A stretch of 64,000 bases of DNA, from NCBI RefSeq assembly GCF_009017255.1, contig NZ_WBZB01000025.1, positions 1 through 64,000 of the forward strand, in the 5' to 3' direction. This stretch comes from Alkaliphilus serpentinus (GTDB lineage Bacteria; Bacillota; Clostridia; Peptostreptococcales; Natronincolaceae). Positions 1 to 9,547 of this stretch are shown piece by piece. Every line of letters begins with the position of its first letter. Positions within the stretch are counted from its first letter, which is position 1. Under the pieces are notes generated by a model, which worked only from the letters and a program-made list of their open reading frames with translations, had not been told where the DNA came from and did not search any database. A program made the translations under genes and the position numbers.

Positions 1-739
1 ATCCAATGTTGAGGTTCAGCTGTTAAATCAAATGATTAAGGGGGAACAAATCTAAATTTAAATACATCCAATGTTGAGGTTCAGCATGGCAGCTACTATG
101 GCATTGTTGAGGTTGTAAAGGGATTTAAATACATCCAATGTTGAGGTTCAGCGAGAAAAAATTCTTACCAAGTCGAAACTTGGAATAATTTAAATACATC
201 CAATGTTGAGGTTCAGCAAGCAAGATGCGTGGCCAAGGGTCTACAACTAAATATTTAAATACATCCAATGTTGAGGTTCAGCACTATTAAAGTTATCTCT
301 TTTTTATGGTTATTAGAAATTTAAATACATCCAATGTTGAGGTTCAGCCCGTATATGGCATTGTGGTAATCGTCTAGAGTTGTATTTAAATACATCCAAT
401 GTTGAGGTTCAGCATCACCTGTTGCGGCCATATCTGTAATAAAAAAAGGATTTAAATACATCCAATGTTGAGGTTCAGCTTGGAATGGGATACTGTACCA
501 TGTCAAGTTAGGGAATTTAAATACATCCAATGTTGAGGTTCAGCCGGTGTTGATTTATCTGATTGTATAGATTTTAAATCATTTAAATACATCCAATGTT
601 GAGGTTCAGCGTATAATAAGATAGTACTAAGGAAAGTAGCAAATATTTAAATACATCCAATGTTGAGGTTCAGCCTATGACTTCCGCAGAACGAGAATAC
701 TAAGCAAGAATTTAAATACATCCAATGTTGAGGTTCAGC
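1..739 (-). CRISPR. Type I-B CRISPR array (truncated by window edge)
   Basis: Eleven complete 30-bp repeats (starting at 56, 123, 188, 253, 319, 384, 450, 515, 581, 645 and 710) plus the last 20 bp of another at 1-20. Eleven spacers of 34-37 bp separate them, and the full repeats look identical. Read on the minus strand, the same direction as the cas operon, the repeat begins GCTGAACC and ends ATTTAAAT, the usual 8-nt 5' handle of type I-B crRNAs. The leader-proximal end is therefore at 739 and the array continues beyond the left edge. I could not search spacers for targets. Confidence 0.98.
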
Positions 740-941
740 TACTGAAAAGAAGCCATTTTTCTAGTGGAGTTTTCATCTTTAACCCTTAAATTACAAGAAT
801 ATGCAGCTTTTTTACCAAGTAAATCTATAGAATTAATAAATTCGTAAAATAAGCACTATAATCTTTAGAAATAGTTGTGTTGAAGAATATTATCAAATAA
901 GTCACTTGGTAAAACTAAAACAATACTATTTGCTCATTAGA
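740..941 (-). promoter_or_regulatory. CRISPR leader between cas2 and the first repeat
   Basis: AT-rich, non-coding stretch of about 200 bp between the cas2 stop and the leader-proximal repeat. By position it should hold the array promoter and the adaptation signals used by Cas1-Cas2. It contains a separated inverted repeat, TTTACCAAGT at 811-820 and ACTTGGTAAA at 904-913. I could not pick a convincing promoter by eye, and the array may partly be co-transcribed with the cas genes. Confidence 0.7.
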
Positions 942-1232
942 CTATAATATTAAATCTTCTCCAGTATCGTTTTGTTTATTCCCTAATATTTCTTCACCAT
1001 AAACATTGTCATTCATAAGTTTTATAATACATACGAAGTCCTCCTTTCGATCTATTACTTTATTTAAGTCTCTCTTTAATAACATCAATTTAGAGGGGGT
1101 TATCTCTCCCCTAAATACAGATTTTTGAAAATGTGACAAATACTTTTTACACACTTTAAAAACCTTATTAACTCTTTTAACATTAACATCATAAAAGAGA
1201 AATGTATAATTGTAGTTATAATCTTTTTTCAT
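942..1232 (-). CDS. cas2: CRISPR adaptation protein Cas2
   Basis: A 96-residue protein, the usual Cas2 size, directly downstream of cas1 and last in the operon. The N-terminal beta strand (TFLFYDVNVKRVNKVFKVCKK) carries the Asp seen after the first strand in Cas2 ferredoxin folds. Cas2 dimerises and bridges two Cas1 dimers to integrate new spacers at the leader end. It ends about 200 bp before the array, consistent with a complete adaptation module (cas4-cas1-cas2). Confidence 0.93.
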   Translation of the reverse strand: MKKDYNYNYTFLFYDVNVKRVNKVFKVCKKYLSHFQKSVFRGEITPSKLMLLKRDLNKVIDRKEDFVCIIKLMNDNVYGEEILGNKQNDTGEDLIL

Positions 1233-2231
1233 TTACATTTTCTCCCTTAAATCAAAAGGTCTAAATTCTACATCCTCTAGGATAAATTTAATCAGTTTGT
1301 AGCAGTCCAGTTTTATAGCTGTTTTATAGCTGGTTTTACGCTTAAGCCTGGTATGAAAGAATACACTTTCAAGTCTCTCCTCAAAAGCTGAGATAAAAAG
1401 TTTTCTTCCCTCTTCATTTAATAAACAATAGTTCAGTTTTTTATCAAAGTGCTTACTTACTTGTATTTTTCTATTATTAACTAACTCGAAAATTGTTTTA
1501 AAAACTAGTATTGGTTTGAAAACTTCACAAAGATCTAAACTTAGCGAAAATCTACCTTCTGAGGGGGCATGTAAAAAACTGATTCTTTGATCTAAATGAG
1601 TATTAAATATAGCGGTTATTGTTTTTGCATATAGCAATGTGTTGCCAAAAGACACTAAAGCATTGATAGGATTATCAGGTGGTCTTTTCACCCTTTTGTT
1701 CATCACAAAATCCTCTAATAAAATATGTTTAAATTCACCATAAAACCTTTGCCATAGTTCCCCTTCAACCTGCATTGTCTGAGGAATATTTTCTGCATTT
1801 TCTATGAGCCCCTGTATATCTTTATTAATCCAGTCAATTGTACCTTTAACCTCTTTTTTATTATGCTTGTAGTAGTGATATAAAACTTCATACATATTGT
1901 TTGCAATACCTTGTACAATCGCTTTAGCCACTATAAGACGTTTAGTATTATAGGCTTCTACTTGCTTTATAAGTATTTTGCCGCTATTATATTTCTGTTT
2001 AGGATAAAATGTACCACTATATCCCTCATAATAATTGAAAAAGTGAATAATTATATTGTTTTGAGAAATAAAATCTAAAAGTTTGCTATTAATGCTTACC
2101 TCAGACATACAGTAGATTTCTCTTGTATTTTCTACTGGTATGTAGACATTTTTATTGTTCTTTCTAAAACATAAAGAATTGTCTTTCCTGGTTAATTCTC
2201 CCATTGACGTTATATATCTCGTACTCCCCAT
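1233..2231 (-). CDS. cas1: CRISPR-associated integrase Cas1 (type I-B)
   Basis: A 332-residue protein with an N-terminal beta domain (NVYIPVENTREIYCM) and an alpha-helical integrase domain. The latter shows the family landmarks VSFGNTLLY, the His in FLHAPSEGRFSL and the Asp in LDLCEVFKP, which help form the metal site. It catalyses spacer integration with Cas2 and, in systems like this, works with Cas4. Its stop abuts the cas2 start and it lies 9 bp downstream of cas4, so it is one transcription unit. Confidence 0.97.
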   Translation of the reverse strand: MGSTRYITSMGELTRKDNSLCFRKNNKNVYIPVENTREIYCMSEVSINSKLLDFISQNNIIIHFFNYYEGYSGTFYPKQKYNSGKILIKQVEAYNTKRLIVAKAIVQGIANNMYEVLYHYYKHNKKEVKGTIDWINKDIQGLIENAENIPQTMQVEGELWQRFYGEFKHILLEDFVMNKRVKRPPDNPINALVSFGNTLLYAKTITAIFNTHLDQRISFLHAPSEGRFSLSLDLCEVFKPILVFKTIFELVNNRKIQVSKHFDKKLNYCLLNEEGRKLFISAFEERLESVFFHTRLKRKTSYKTAIKLDCYKLIKFILEDVEFRPFDLREKM

Positions 2232-2240
2232 GTCACCCTC

Positions 2241-2732
2241 CTATATGTAGCAATATTCAAAGTATGCACATTTCTTGCATTTTGGTTTATTAATTACCTT
2301 TGGTGCTTCTTCTTCTAGTAATAACGCTTCAATCTCTTTTATTACTCCTTGAAGTTCTGTTAATCTTTTATCATCTAATTCAACAATAATTGTACTTGTA
2401 CTCTTATTCTTTTCTACAAATTCTAGCTTCCCCTTTCTCTCAATTCCTTTGTCTCTTAGAACTTTCAAATATAATAACGTCTGCCACTTTGCAGCATCTA
2501 TGTCAGCGTCGGACTTTTTGACCTCTGTCAAGTATTCTTCGGTCAGTTTGTCTATTTTCACATTATCAATACTAATCTCGGTGGTTTTGTTACTTTGCTT
2601 TTTTACTTCATGAATTGCTTTCCCAATCTTTACGTCTTCGCTATTATCTTCTAAATTAATTCGATTCCCATGCAACCAGCACTGTCTTTTACAGTGATAA
2701 AAATAATTTATCAACGTTCCATTAACTTTCAT
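2241..2732 (-). CDS. cas4: Cas4 iron-sulfur exonuclease
   Basis: A 163-residue RecB-like nuclease. Cysteines near residue 14 (YHCKRQC) and a C-terminal cluster near 152, 155 and 161 (CKKCAYFEYC) form the [4Fe-4S] site typical of Cas4. A TEVKKSDAD stretch followed by KWQTLLYL matches the E-x-K plus QxxxY layout of the RecB nuclease core. Cas4 trims prespacers and helps choose PAM-bearing DNA for Cas1-Cas2. It is shorter than many Cas4s but both cluster halves are present, so it looks functional. Confidence 0.93.
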   Translation of the reverse strand: MKVNGTLINYFYHCKRQCWLHGNRINLEDNSEDVKIGKAIHEVKKQSNKTTEISIDNVKIDKLTEEYLTEVKKSDADIDAAKWQTLLYLKVLRDKGIERKGKLEFVEKNKSTSTIIVELDDKRLTELQGVIKEIEALLLEEEAPKVINKPKCKKCAYFEYCYI

Positions 2733-2740
2733 AACCCCTC

Positions 2741-5320
2741 CTATATAAAGTCCCCAATTCCCCTATTAAAATTATCTCTATCAAATTTTCCATCTGTAAA
2801 ATATTTTTCTCCATCAGCAATGTAAAAGATATCACCCACCCTTTCTTCGTAGGTAAAATCATCACTTTTTACTTGATAGATAAAATAATTGAGATTCGAA
2901 GTTATTCTAGATAGTTTTACCTTTTTTTCAGCAAAACTTAAGTAGTTGTTTTTAAGCAAGGAAACGTACTCTTTCCATACCTCTTCTCCATCTAGAACTT
3001 TGTTATATTCTAATTGAATAATTCTACTCAGAAATACTTTATATTTGTAATGTTCATCTATAAGCTGCATTTTTTCTTCAACTTTTTGGAAATTTAATCC
3101 TCTGACATTTACATTGATAAAATTCTGAAAGTTATTTTGATTTAATTTACTTGATTGTATTTTTAATCTTTTTAACACATCATCATAAAATAATTCAAAG
3201 TTCTTATTGATAAGAATATCTCTTATATGTTGGTTGGTTAAGCTAATAGTTTTATCTTTCCTAATATCATTCTTATAAACATTCGAAGCAGAGTCAATAT
3301 TGAAGAAGTATACCTTACACTTTTTCTTTTTACAGGATCGGTTAATTCTACCTAGGAATTGTTCTTCAGCATCTAGCATTGATATATCTTTATAACCCAT
3401 ATCCATATCAATATCTACGCCTGCTTCAATCACCTGGGTGGCTACGAGGATAATGTTTTTACTTGTTTTAACCTTTGCTATGATTGCGTTCCTATCAATG
3501 CTATTATCATCTCCTGTAATAAGCACTATTTCTTTTTTAATGCAACCCTCTAATAGTTCATTTTCTTCCTTTAGTCTCTTGAAAAATGTCATAGCACTCT
3601 TCTTGGTTATAAATTCAACTAAAATATTACCTTTGGTTTTTTTAGACCTGTCCAGTAAATGACTTAGTATTTCTTCCTGTGAATTCTTTTCAGAGTCTAG
3701 TAAGGAAAAATCTAATTGCACTCTATCTTTAAATATTGGATTACTAAAATATTTATCCCTATTTTCAATTAATTTTATGGTATCTGTTTCTTTATCTATT
3801 AGTCTGTTAAGATTAGGCAATGTGGCTGACATAATAATAAGTTTGATGTTTAGCGCTTCTGAATAGTAATTTAGAAAAGTGATAATTTCTTTCCATATAC
3901 TATTTTTATAGCTTTGTATTTCATCTAAAATGATTATACTATTTGCCATCTGATAGAGAGGAAATAAGTTCTCCTTTGAAGTTCCAAATAAATAATTGAA
4001 TATACTCACATGAGTAGTTAACACCATTGGATAGTGTAGGAATTGTCTATCTAAAAGAGATAATTCATAATCATCTTTTATTACATCGCTATCTTCTCCA
4101 TCCACTTTTCTCTTTGTTTTTATTGGGACTACAGAATTAATAACAGCAATATCCTCTAGCACAGAATGTTCTCCGAAGATATTATTAAGGGTATTCAAAT
4201 TCTGCTCAATGAGTGTGTTAAAAGGATATACATAAAATATTTTATTTAAAGATGGATGTAACTCTGCAAGTTTAAAACTTAGGTTCATGCTAACATTACT
4301 TTTTCCGCTACCAGTAGGAGCTTCTAAATAAAAGATGTTATTATCATAATTTTTACGTAAATTTTCTTCAGTCTCTAGAAATAATTCGTTTCTTAATATA
4401 TTGATATCTGTAACACCAAAAAATTCTTTTGATTTATGATAATGCTCCATCTCATACATACGTATACTCTTATACAATTCAGTGTTTTTATAAACCCGAT
4501 AGAAAAAGTCTATATCTCGAATTCCGTTAAAATTACTTATTTCTTTTTGGTTTTTGAAATGTGATGTTGCGTAATAATCACAGGATATTAATAAAGAAGC
4601 CAGAAACCTATTATATATGTAAAAATGCATAGAGTCTTCTTGTGCTACTTTATCATTCAAACTCTTGTTAACATTTACAAAAATATGCTTTAGAAAATTA
4701 TTTTCTACATTAAATAGTATTGGCTGCTTATAAATCTCATCATATATTCTGTTTTCCTCTGTATATAGCCTATACCCTTCTCCGTCCTCCTCTAAGAGTT
4801 TGCTTTTAAATTCAGCAAAACTATCAAGTTTACCATGATGCTTCGAAATCACATAGGCGTTTAATAGCATAAATATAACAAGTATTGCTTGATCCTCTTT
4901 TATCGTATGTTGCTGTATCTTACTAAAATAATGATTAATATAAATAAGAGACGAAAGCATAGAATGATTTGAGTTGTTAAAGTTTATACCATAGAATTCC
5001 TTAAAAGCTATGTTTTTCATCTTAATAAATTGAAAATTACAATTTATTTTTCCAACATCATGCATATAGATTGTGTTCAATAACATTTCTCTGTATACAT
5101 CTATCCCCCTATTGCTCAAATCTTTACATAATTGGTTTTCAAGGTTCAGAAAAACATTATCCAAGCGTTTTTCTTTAATAATTCTTTGTAAATACATAGT
5201 CGTTAATTCAACATGTTCTTTCAAGGTTTCCTTTCTGTCATCAATTACATGGGCATAAATTTGTTCATTATTTACAATAAATTGATCTAAATCAAATTTT
5301 TCAACACCATCAAAATACAT
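2741..5320 (-). CDS. cas3: Cas3 helicase-nuclease
   Basis: An 859-residue fusion of an HD nuclease and a superfamily 2 helicase. The HD domain has H36 and the H86-D87 pair (YMHDVGK). The helicase has Walker A APTGSGKS near 334-341, a DEIQ box near 466-469, MSATLP near 497-502 and motif VI QFLGRINR near 654-661. Cas3 is recruited to Cascade-bound R-loops and degrades the non-target strand. All expected motifs are intact, implying an active interference module. Confidence 0.97.
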   Translation of the reverse strand: MYFDGVEKFDLDQFIVNNEQIYAHVIDDRKETLKEHVELTTMYLQRIIKEKRLDNVFLNLENQLCKDLSNRGIDVYREMLLNTIYMHDVGKINCNFQFIKMKNIAFKEFYGINFNNSNHSMLSSLIYINHYFSKIQQHTIKEDQAILVIFMLLNAYVISKHHGKLDSFAEFKSKLLEEDGEGYRLYTEENRIYDEIYKQPILFNVENNFLKHIFVNVNKSLNDKVAQEDSMHFYIYNRFLASLLISCDYYATSHFKNQKEISNFNGIRDIDFFYRVYKNTELYKSIRMYEMEHYHKSKEFFGVTDINILRNELFLETEENLRKNYDNNIFYLEAPTGSGKSNVSMNLSFKLAELHPSLNKIFYVYPFNTLIEQNLNTLNNIFGEHSVLEDIAVINSVVPIKTKRKVDGEDSDVIKDDYELSLLDRQFLHYPMVLTTHVSIFNYLFGTSKENLFPLYQMANSIIILDEIQSYKNSIWKEIITFLNYYSEALNIKLIIMSATLPNLNRLIDKETDTIKLIENRDKYFSNPIFKDRVQLDFSLLDSEKNSQEEILSHLLDRSKKTKGNILVEFITKKSAMTFFKRLKEENELLEGCIKKEIVLITGDDNSIDRNAIIAKVKTSKNIILVATQVIEAGVDIDMDMGYKDISMLDAEEQFLGRINRSCKKKKCKVYFFNIDSASNVYKNDIRKDKTISLTNQHIRDILINKNFELFYDDVLKRLKIQSSKLNQNNFQNFINVNVRGLNFQKVEEKMQLIDEHYKYKVFLSRIIQLEYNKVLDGEEVWKEYVSLLKNNYLSFAEKKVKLSRITSNLNYFIYQVKSDDFTYEERVGDIFYIADGEKYFTDGKFDRDNFNRGIGDFI

Positions 5321-5367
5321 ACTTACCTCCTTATAATTGAATAATAGGAGGGTTGCCCCTCCTGATT

Positions 5368-6120
5368 TTAAAAAAAGTATAATGTATTTTCCTCACATTG
5401 ATATACCAGTAGATTCCCCTTGGGTATTAATGAAGCATTCGTATACAAAAATGTTTCGAGTTCATATTTATTAGTTGTTTTTTCTAAAGCAATCGGCAAC
5501 ATTTCTTGATATTTAAAAATCGGTGCACAATCAAAATCTATGTTAAAGATATCCGCTTCAATGGTTTGCATTTCAAATTTATCCTTTATAAACAGGCTGT
5601 CCACCTTATTCACATTAGCCATTTTTTGAATATTTTCTATCACTTTAATATTGGTAATATTAGCCATATGATCATTTTTTCCTAAGTAGGGTATGTATTG
5701 AAACCTCCTCTCTATTACCCTTTTTGCCAATTCTTCCGTAACTTCTCCTTCAATCAGAACGTATATATCCCATTTAGGTTCTTCTAACCATTGTTCTTTC
5801 ACAATTAGATTCCCCCCTTGTTCCTTCGAAGCATATCCTACAGAATTATTATAAATCTGCATTTTTTTGGGTATATATCCCTTTTCGTTTTTAGGTGCTA
5901 TGCTGAGCTTGATATCGTTAAGTTTTTCATAAAACTCAGGGTAGACTGCCTTATTCTCCTCTACTTGTTGATTGTATCCTTTGTAGCCAAGGATAGCACC
6001 TAAAATACCCAATAAAGCTATTTTGTGAATATTACCATAAGTGAAATAATAATAGGTATTTACATCTGGTTTTTTAAAAAAAGCTGTTTTTCCACTTAGA
6101 GTAAATTTTAAAGCCTTCAT
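5368..6120 (-). CDS. cas5: Cas5 (type I-B, Cas5h family)
   Basis: A 250-residue RAMP-fold protein beginning MKALKFTLSGKTAFFKKPDV followed by YFTYGNIHKIALLGILGAILG, the N-terminal signature of the Cas5h branch. In Cascade it binds the 5' handle of the crRNA and contacts Cas8. It starts just after the cas7 stop at 6123, so translational coupling is likely. The 47-bp gap to cas3 holds the cas3 ribosome-binding site. Confidence 0.93.
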   Translation of the reverse strand: MKALKFTLSGKTAFFKKPDVNTYYYFTYGNIHKIALLGILGAILGYKGYNQQVEENKAVYPEFYEKLNDIKLSIAPKNEKGYIPKKMQIYNNSVGYASKEQGGNLIVKEQWLEEPKWDIYVLIEGEVTEELAKRVIERRFQYIPYLGKNDHMANITNIKVIENIQKMANVNKVDSLFIKDKFEMQTIEADIFNIDFDCAPIFKYQEMLPIALEKTTNKYELETFLYTNASLIPKGNLLVYQCEENTLYFF

Positions 6121-6122
6121 TC

Positions 6123-7079
6123 TTACACCTCTTTTTTAGTAAAAATGTTCATTTTCTTAGCCCCTTTAATTTTTCCTTCAAGGACTGTAGTATAAGGATT
6201 GTAGTATATTTCAATATTGTGAATTTTATCTTGTAGATCATTGAGTAGTTCATCACATTTTAGTAATATAGTATTCTTCCCTTCTTCCTTTTGAAATTCT
6301 ATATATTGAGATAAGTCAGGAAGATATATATCTCTATCTGTTTCAACGAACAATGCAAATTCATTTTCACAACCTATTTTAGCATTGGTACTAAAAGAAG
6401 TAGCTGCCACAAGTGAAGCATCTTTAAACGTTTCGTAGTCTTCTTCTGTATATCCACCAGTTACTCCTAGGCTTTTAAACTCATCATAAGTGGCTGGATT
6501 AATTGCAAAGGGATAAAAATAGTGGGCTTCATTACTAACAATCTTAGTTCCAATTGTAGATGCTTTAGCATCTTCTTTTTCTTCATTGTCCTTCCCTTCT
6601 TTTTTAGACGCATCTCTAAAGGGCGAAAGGATTTGTTGTTCTTCTGCATTGGTTTCACAATGCTTGTTGAATCCTTGTCCAATTTGTACCGCTCCTGTTA
6701 TAGAAATGTTGTTTCCTTCCTCCGCGAAGGTAGCTCCAAAGTTTTTAACGTCTATCGCCATAAATAGATTTTTCAAGACTGCCTTACTATCCTTTTCTTT
6801 CTTTAAGTCCTCTACATCAAAAATATGTTCATACCTTTCCTTTAAAGATCTTGGAATCAGTTCTGTTTCTCCTTTTTTACTCTCATTTAATTTTAGAGAC
6901 TTTAAATATAAAACCTTTCTGCCCTGCTGCTCCCACATTTTTTTAATTGGATACTTAAATGCTTTATCGCTACCAAATACTTCACCACTGGAGGTTGTCT
7001 TTGGATAGCCTGTAAAGTCTGCATTCCAGTTGCTCATTCTAGAAACAATGCCTAGGATACCATATACCCTTTTATTCAT
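6123..7079 (-). CDS. cas7: Cas7 backbone subunit (Csh2 family)
   Basis: About 318 residues, starting MNKRVYGILGIVSRMSNWNADFTGYP, typical of the Csh2/Cas7 family of type I-B. Multiple copies form the crRNA-binding backbone of Cascade. I chose the ATG at 7079, which has a purine-rich ribosome-binding site (AAGGGGGAAGGGG) and overlaps the cas8b stop; a longer frame opens at 7109 without a better site. A Lys/Glu-rich insert (about residues 165-180) probably forms a surface loop. Confidence 0.95.
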   Translation of the reverse strand: MNKRVYGILGIVSRMSNWNADFTGYPKTTSSGEVFGSDKAFKYPIKKMWEQQGRKVLYLKSLKLNESKKGETELIPRSLKERYEHIFDVEDLKKEKDSKAVLKNLFMAIDVKNFGATFAEEGNNISITGAVQIGQGFNKHCETNAEEQQILSPFRDASKKEGKDNEEKEDAKASTIGTKIVSNEAHYFYPFAINPATYDEFKSLGVTGGYTEEDYETFKDASLVAATSFSTNAKIGCENEFALFVETDRDIYLPDLSQYIEFQKEEGKNTILLKCDELLNDLQDKIHNIEIYYNPYTTVLEGKIKGAKKMNIFTKKEV

Positions 7080-7470
7080 TTTCCCCTTCCCCCTTGTCAG
7101 ATTTTTCATAAATTAAGTTACTATGCAAATAACCTGCTATGATTAAATCCTCATTATTTTTATCCTCTGGTTCATAAGATGAAACCATCGCAAACAAATT
7201 TTTAAAACGAGTAGAACTTGTATTGATTGAGTAATTGTATTTTTTATAAAGTTTTTTTAGCTCTTCTTTTATTCTTTCATCCGACTTTGCATTGATAATT
7301 GGGTTAGCTAAAGAATGTACCTTGTTTTTTGACCTACTTAATGAGATAAAATAACTGGTAAGTTGTCCAACAGCAAAATTATATTCATTGTCATTTTCTA
7401 TCGTTGCAGTGCTATTTTGATTAATCTTTCTCCTTAATTTATTTTTCACATCTATTAAAATATCACCCAT
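7072..7470 (-). CDS. cas11b: Cas11b small subunit from an internal start within cas8b
   Basis: Inside cas8b, ATG at 7470 (codon 444) is preceded by AAGGGGG with 7 nt spacing, a far better ribosome-binding site than expected inside a gene. Translation from here gives a 132-residue, Lys-rich, mostly helical protein (MGDILIDVKNKLRRKINQN...). Type I-B, I-C and I-D systems are known to make their small subunit this way from the 3' end of the large-subunit gene. Size, position and signal all fit; expression is inferred. Confidence 0.75.
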   Translation of the reverse strand: MGDILIDVKNKLRRKINQNSTATIENDNEYNFAVGQLTSYFISLSRSKNKVHSLANPIINAKSDERIKEELKKLYKKYNYSINTSSTRFKNLFAMVSSYEPEDKNNEDLIIAGYLHSNLIYEKSDKGEGENE

Positions 7471-8799
7471 ATTATCGCCCCCTTCAAAATATTTTTTTAA
7501 AGCACATCTTAGGTTAAATTGATCACTGGCTTTTAACAAATATCCATTCTTGATAGAGCCTTTTATCAATTCTAAGCTACTATTATTAAGGATTTTCCAA
7601 GCATTTTGATTACTCCCCTTATAAAACCAAGTAAATAAAGCGGTTCTAGAAAGTAATAAGTTCCTTTTTAGAATATTATCATTTATTCTTATATCCTTAG
7701 CATCTGTAAAATAGTTTGTTGTTAAAAACTTACTGAAGAATATTTCATTGATTATGTTTTTAAGTGTTGATAGCTTATGAATCCGATTATATTGTAGGTT
7801 TGATTTTTCTAGACATAGTACATTTTCTAAATCTAATGGCTTAATTATTGCTTTATAAAGCCCAATGGTATCAAAATCATGTATTTCTATTTCTTTTCCT
7901 TTTTTTACTCTTAAATAGTAGCCACAGAAATCCTCTATAGGGATTTCATCGTTTGTATAGGCTTTGATTCCCTTTTCATCCACATAAATATTGGTTTTAC
8001 TAACCGCTACAAGATTGGCTAGAAAGTCAAAAAATTTCTTTTGCATCAAAACTTCCTCAACAGAAAGTAAGTAAGGTACTGTAATTTTTCTAGTTTTATT
8101 CTCCAAATAAGGCTTTTTAGCATTCAATCCCATATTGTCGTTTGGTAAACCATATGTTCTCTCGCCAATGACTTCGTTATAATCGGTACTGTTATAAATG
8201 TTAGCCAATATGTACCTTTCACTTTCTCTTTGATAGGTTAATAAATCATACTTGAAAAAGATCTTTAAATATGTTTTATCCTTAGTATCTTTATCTGTTA
8301 GATTAAAAATATTATTTTTGATCCAAGCTTCTATTTTTTCGATTTGTTCAATATCAGGTTGTCCGATTTTTTCTTGAATGGACAAATACAGTTTCTTCGA
8401 TTTTGGTTTTGAATATTTGATAAAAGGATTTTTTAATGTAGCATAGTATTTTTCGATAATCTCATTAGTCATTTTGCCATTATGTAGGTTTTCTTTTTTT
8501 ACAAAGAAAGTTAAATAGTTATTACTATGAATGTTTTTATCACTCAATGCCTTATTAGAATCTAAATATCGACTTAAATAATCTGCCTTTTGTATAAACT
8601 CAATATCATCAATAGTAAAGTCTATTGTCCTTGTCTTTTTGTTTAGCTTAATATGAATACGATTAGTAATTGTGAAATCATCTTGATAGGGATCAACTAT
8701 GATGTACTCTCCATCGGCAGGTATATAAGAATCCGTGATTAAATCGTCCCCATGTTCTTTATATACCTTTTCGAAAATCTTAACTGCATCAAATAACAA
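7072..8799 (-). CDS. cas8b: Cas8b large subunit of type I-B Cascade
   Basis: A 575-residue protein in the large-subunit position between cas6 and cas7. It starts with TTG at 8799 behind a G-rich ribosome-binding site. Cas8b recognises the PAM and opens the DNA. The sequence is divergent, as usual for Cas8, so the assignment rests on gene order, length, the Csh1-like look of the N-terminus and the neighbouring Csh2/Cas5h types. The last 132 codons are probably also translated separately as Cas11b. The stop overlaps the cas7 start. Confidence 0.88.
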   Translation of the reverse strand: MLFDAVKIFEKVYKEHGDDLITDSYIPADGEYIIVDPYQDDFTITNRIHIKLNKKTRTIDFTIDDIEFIQKADYLSRYLDSNKALSDKNIHSNNYLTFFVKKENLHNGKMTNEIIEKYYATLKNPFIKYSKPKSKKLYLSIQEKIGQPDIEQIEKIEAWIKNNIFNLTDKDTKDKTYLKIFFKYDLLTYQRESERYILANIYNSTDYNEVIGERTYGLPNDNMGLNAKKPYLENKTRKITVPYLLSVEEVLMQKKFFDFLANLVAVSKTNIYVDEKGIKAYTNDEIPIEDFCGYYLRVKKGKEIEIHDFDTIGLYKAIIKPLDLENVLCLEKSNLQYNRIHKLSTLKNIINEIFFSKFLTTNYFTDAKDIRINDNILKRNLLLSRTALFTWFYKGSNQNAWKILNNSSLELIKGSIKNGYLLKASDQFNLRCALKKYFEGGDNMGDILIDVKNKLRRKINQNSTATIENDNEYNFAVGQLTSYFISLSRSKNKVHSLANPIINAKSDERIKEELKKLYKKYNYSINTSSTRFKNLFAMVSSYEPEDKNNEDLIIAGYLHSNLIYEKSDKGEGENE

Positions 8800-8814
8800 T
8801 ACCTCACCCCCTGA

Positions 8815-9507
8815 CTAAAGAAATTTATAATTAATAAAACCATACCCTCGAGAATTCATCTCCCCTACTCCACTTGCTAATGAAAAATATGCAATTTTTT
8901 GAGCAATTTTATTTTCTGCAACATATAATGTAAGCTTGTCTCCCAAAAGCTTAACGTTTTTATAGGATGAACCTATGGGCTTATGGTTATTAAGCTCTAT
9001 TCTGTAAAATAACTCGAAATCTTCGTCAAGCTTGGTATTGAAATAATGGTTATATTTTTTGATTAAATTCTCTCGTAGGCGCCGATCATAATCCTCAATT
9101 GATAAGTGACCCTTCCAATAGCCCTGATCTGTTTTAATAATAGATGGGGTTATGCTATATAGCTTTTCAATATGTTTTTTTACCAGAATCCTACAATCTA
9201 GTGTCAGCCCTTTAATGTATTCTGTGTATGCATTAGCAAGATTCTTTTTAAAATGCTCAACCAACATTTCGTCTACAGTCCTAATCTTAACTGAATAGAT
9301 TTTTCCTGCCTTATAGACCTGGTCTTCTTCCAGCCTATAGAATGAGTTGAAGGTATAATGTTTAAAAGATTTACTATTGTGAAAATTTCGAAAATTCTCT
9401 GTAGAAATTAGAGAACTATCAATTATTTCTGTAATTCTCTCTAGAGTTTGTCCCTGATATATGTCCTTAAGTAAATATACTTTCAGTGTAAGCTCATATA
9501 CTTTCAA
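8815..9507 (-). CDS. cas6: Cas6 crRNA-processing endoribonuclease
   Basis: A 230-residue RAMP protein, first gene of the cas operon. It cuts the repeat 8 nt before its 3' end to leave the ATTTAAAT handle. I place the start at TTG 9507 (product (M)KVYELTLKVYLLKD...) because AGGTGG sits 7 nt upstream; the longer frame opening at 9576 runs through the promoter. The glycine-rich C-terminal loop (GVGEMNSRGYGFINYKFL) is the family hallmark. Confidence 0.95.
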   Translation of the reverse strand: MKVYELTLKVYLLKDIYQGQTLERITEIIDSSLISTENFRNFHNSKSFKHYTFNSFYRLEEDQVYKAGKIYSVKIRTVDEMLVEHFKKNLANAYTEYIKGLTLDCRILVKKHIEKLYSITPSIIKTDQGYWKGHLSIEDYDRRLRENLIKKYNHYFNTKLDEDFELFYRIELNNHKPIGSSYKNVKLLGDKLTLYVAENKIAQKIAYFSLASGVGEMNSRGYGFINYKFL

Positions 9508-9547
9508 TTTCCCACCACCTCTTTGTAAAATATCCCATCTATTTAAA

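Noticed and set aside
321-530. 69-residue ORF within the CRISPR array
   Set aside because: It is a translation of repeats and spacers, with the peptide AEPQHWMYLN recurring at each repeat.
1-739. Self-targeting by array spacers
   Set aside because: By eye I found no convincing match of any spacer to the rest of the window; a full search against phage and plasmid databases is needed.
3438-3662. Plus-strand ORF opposite cas3 (also 5073-5258)
   Set aside because: No ribosome-binding site or recognisable protein; shadows of the long cas3 frame.
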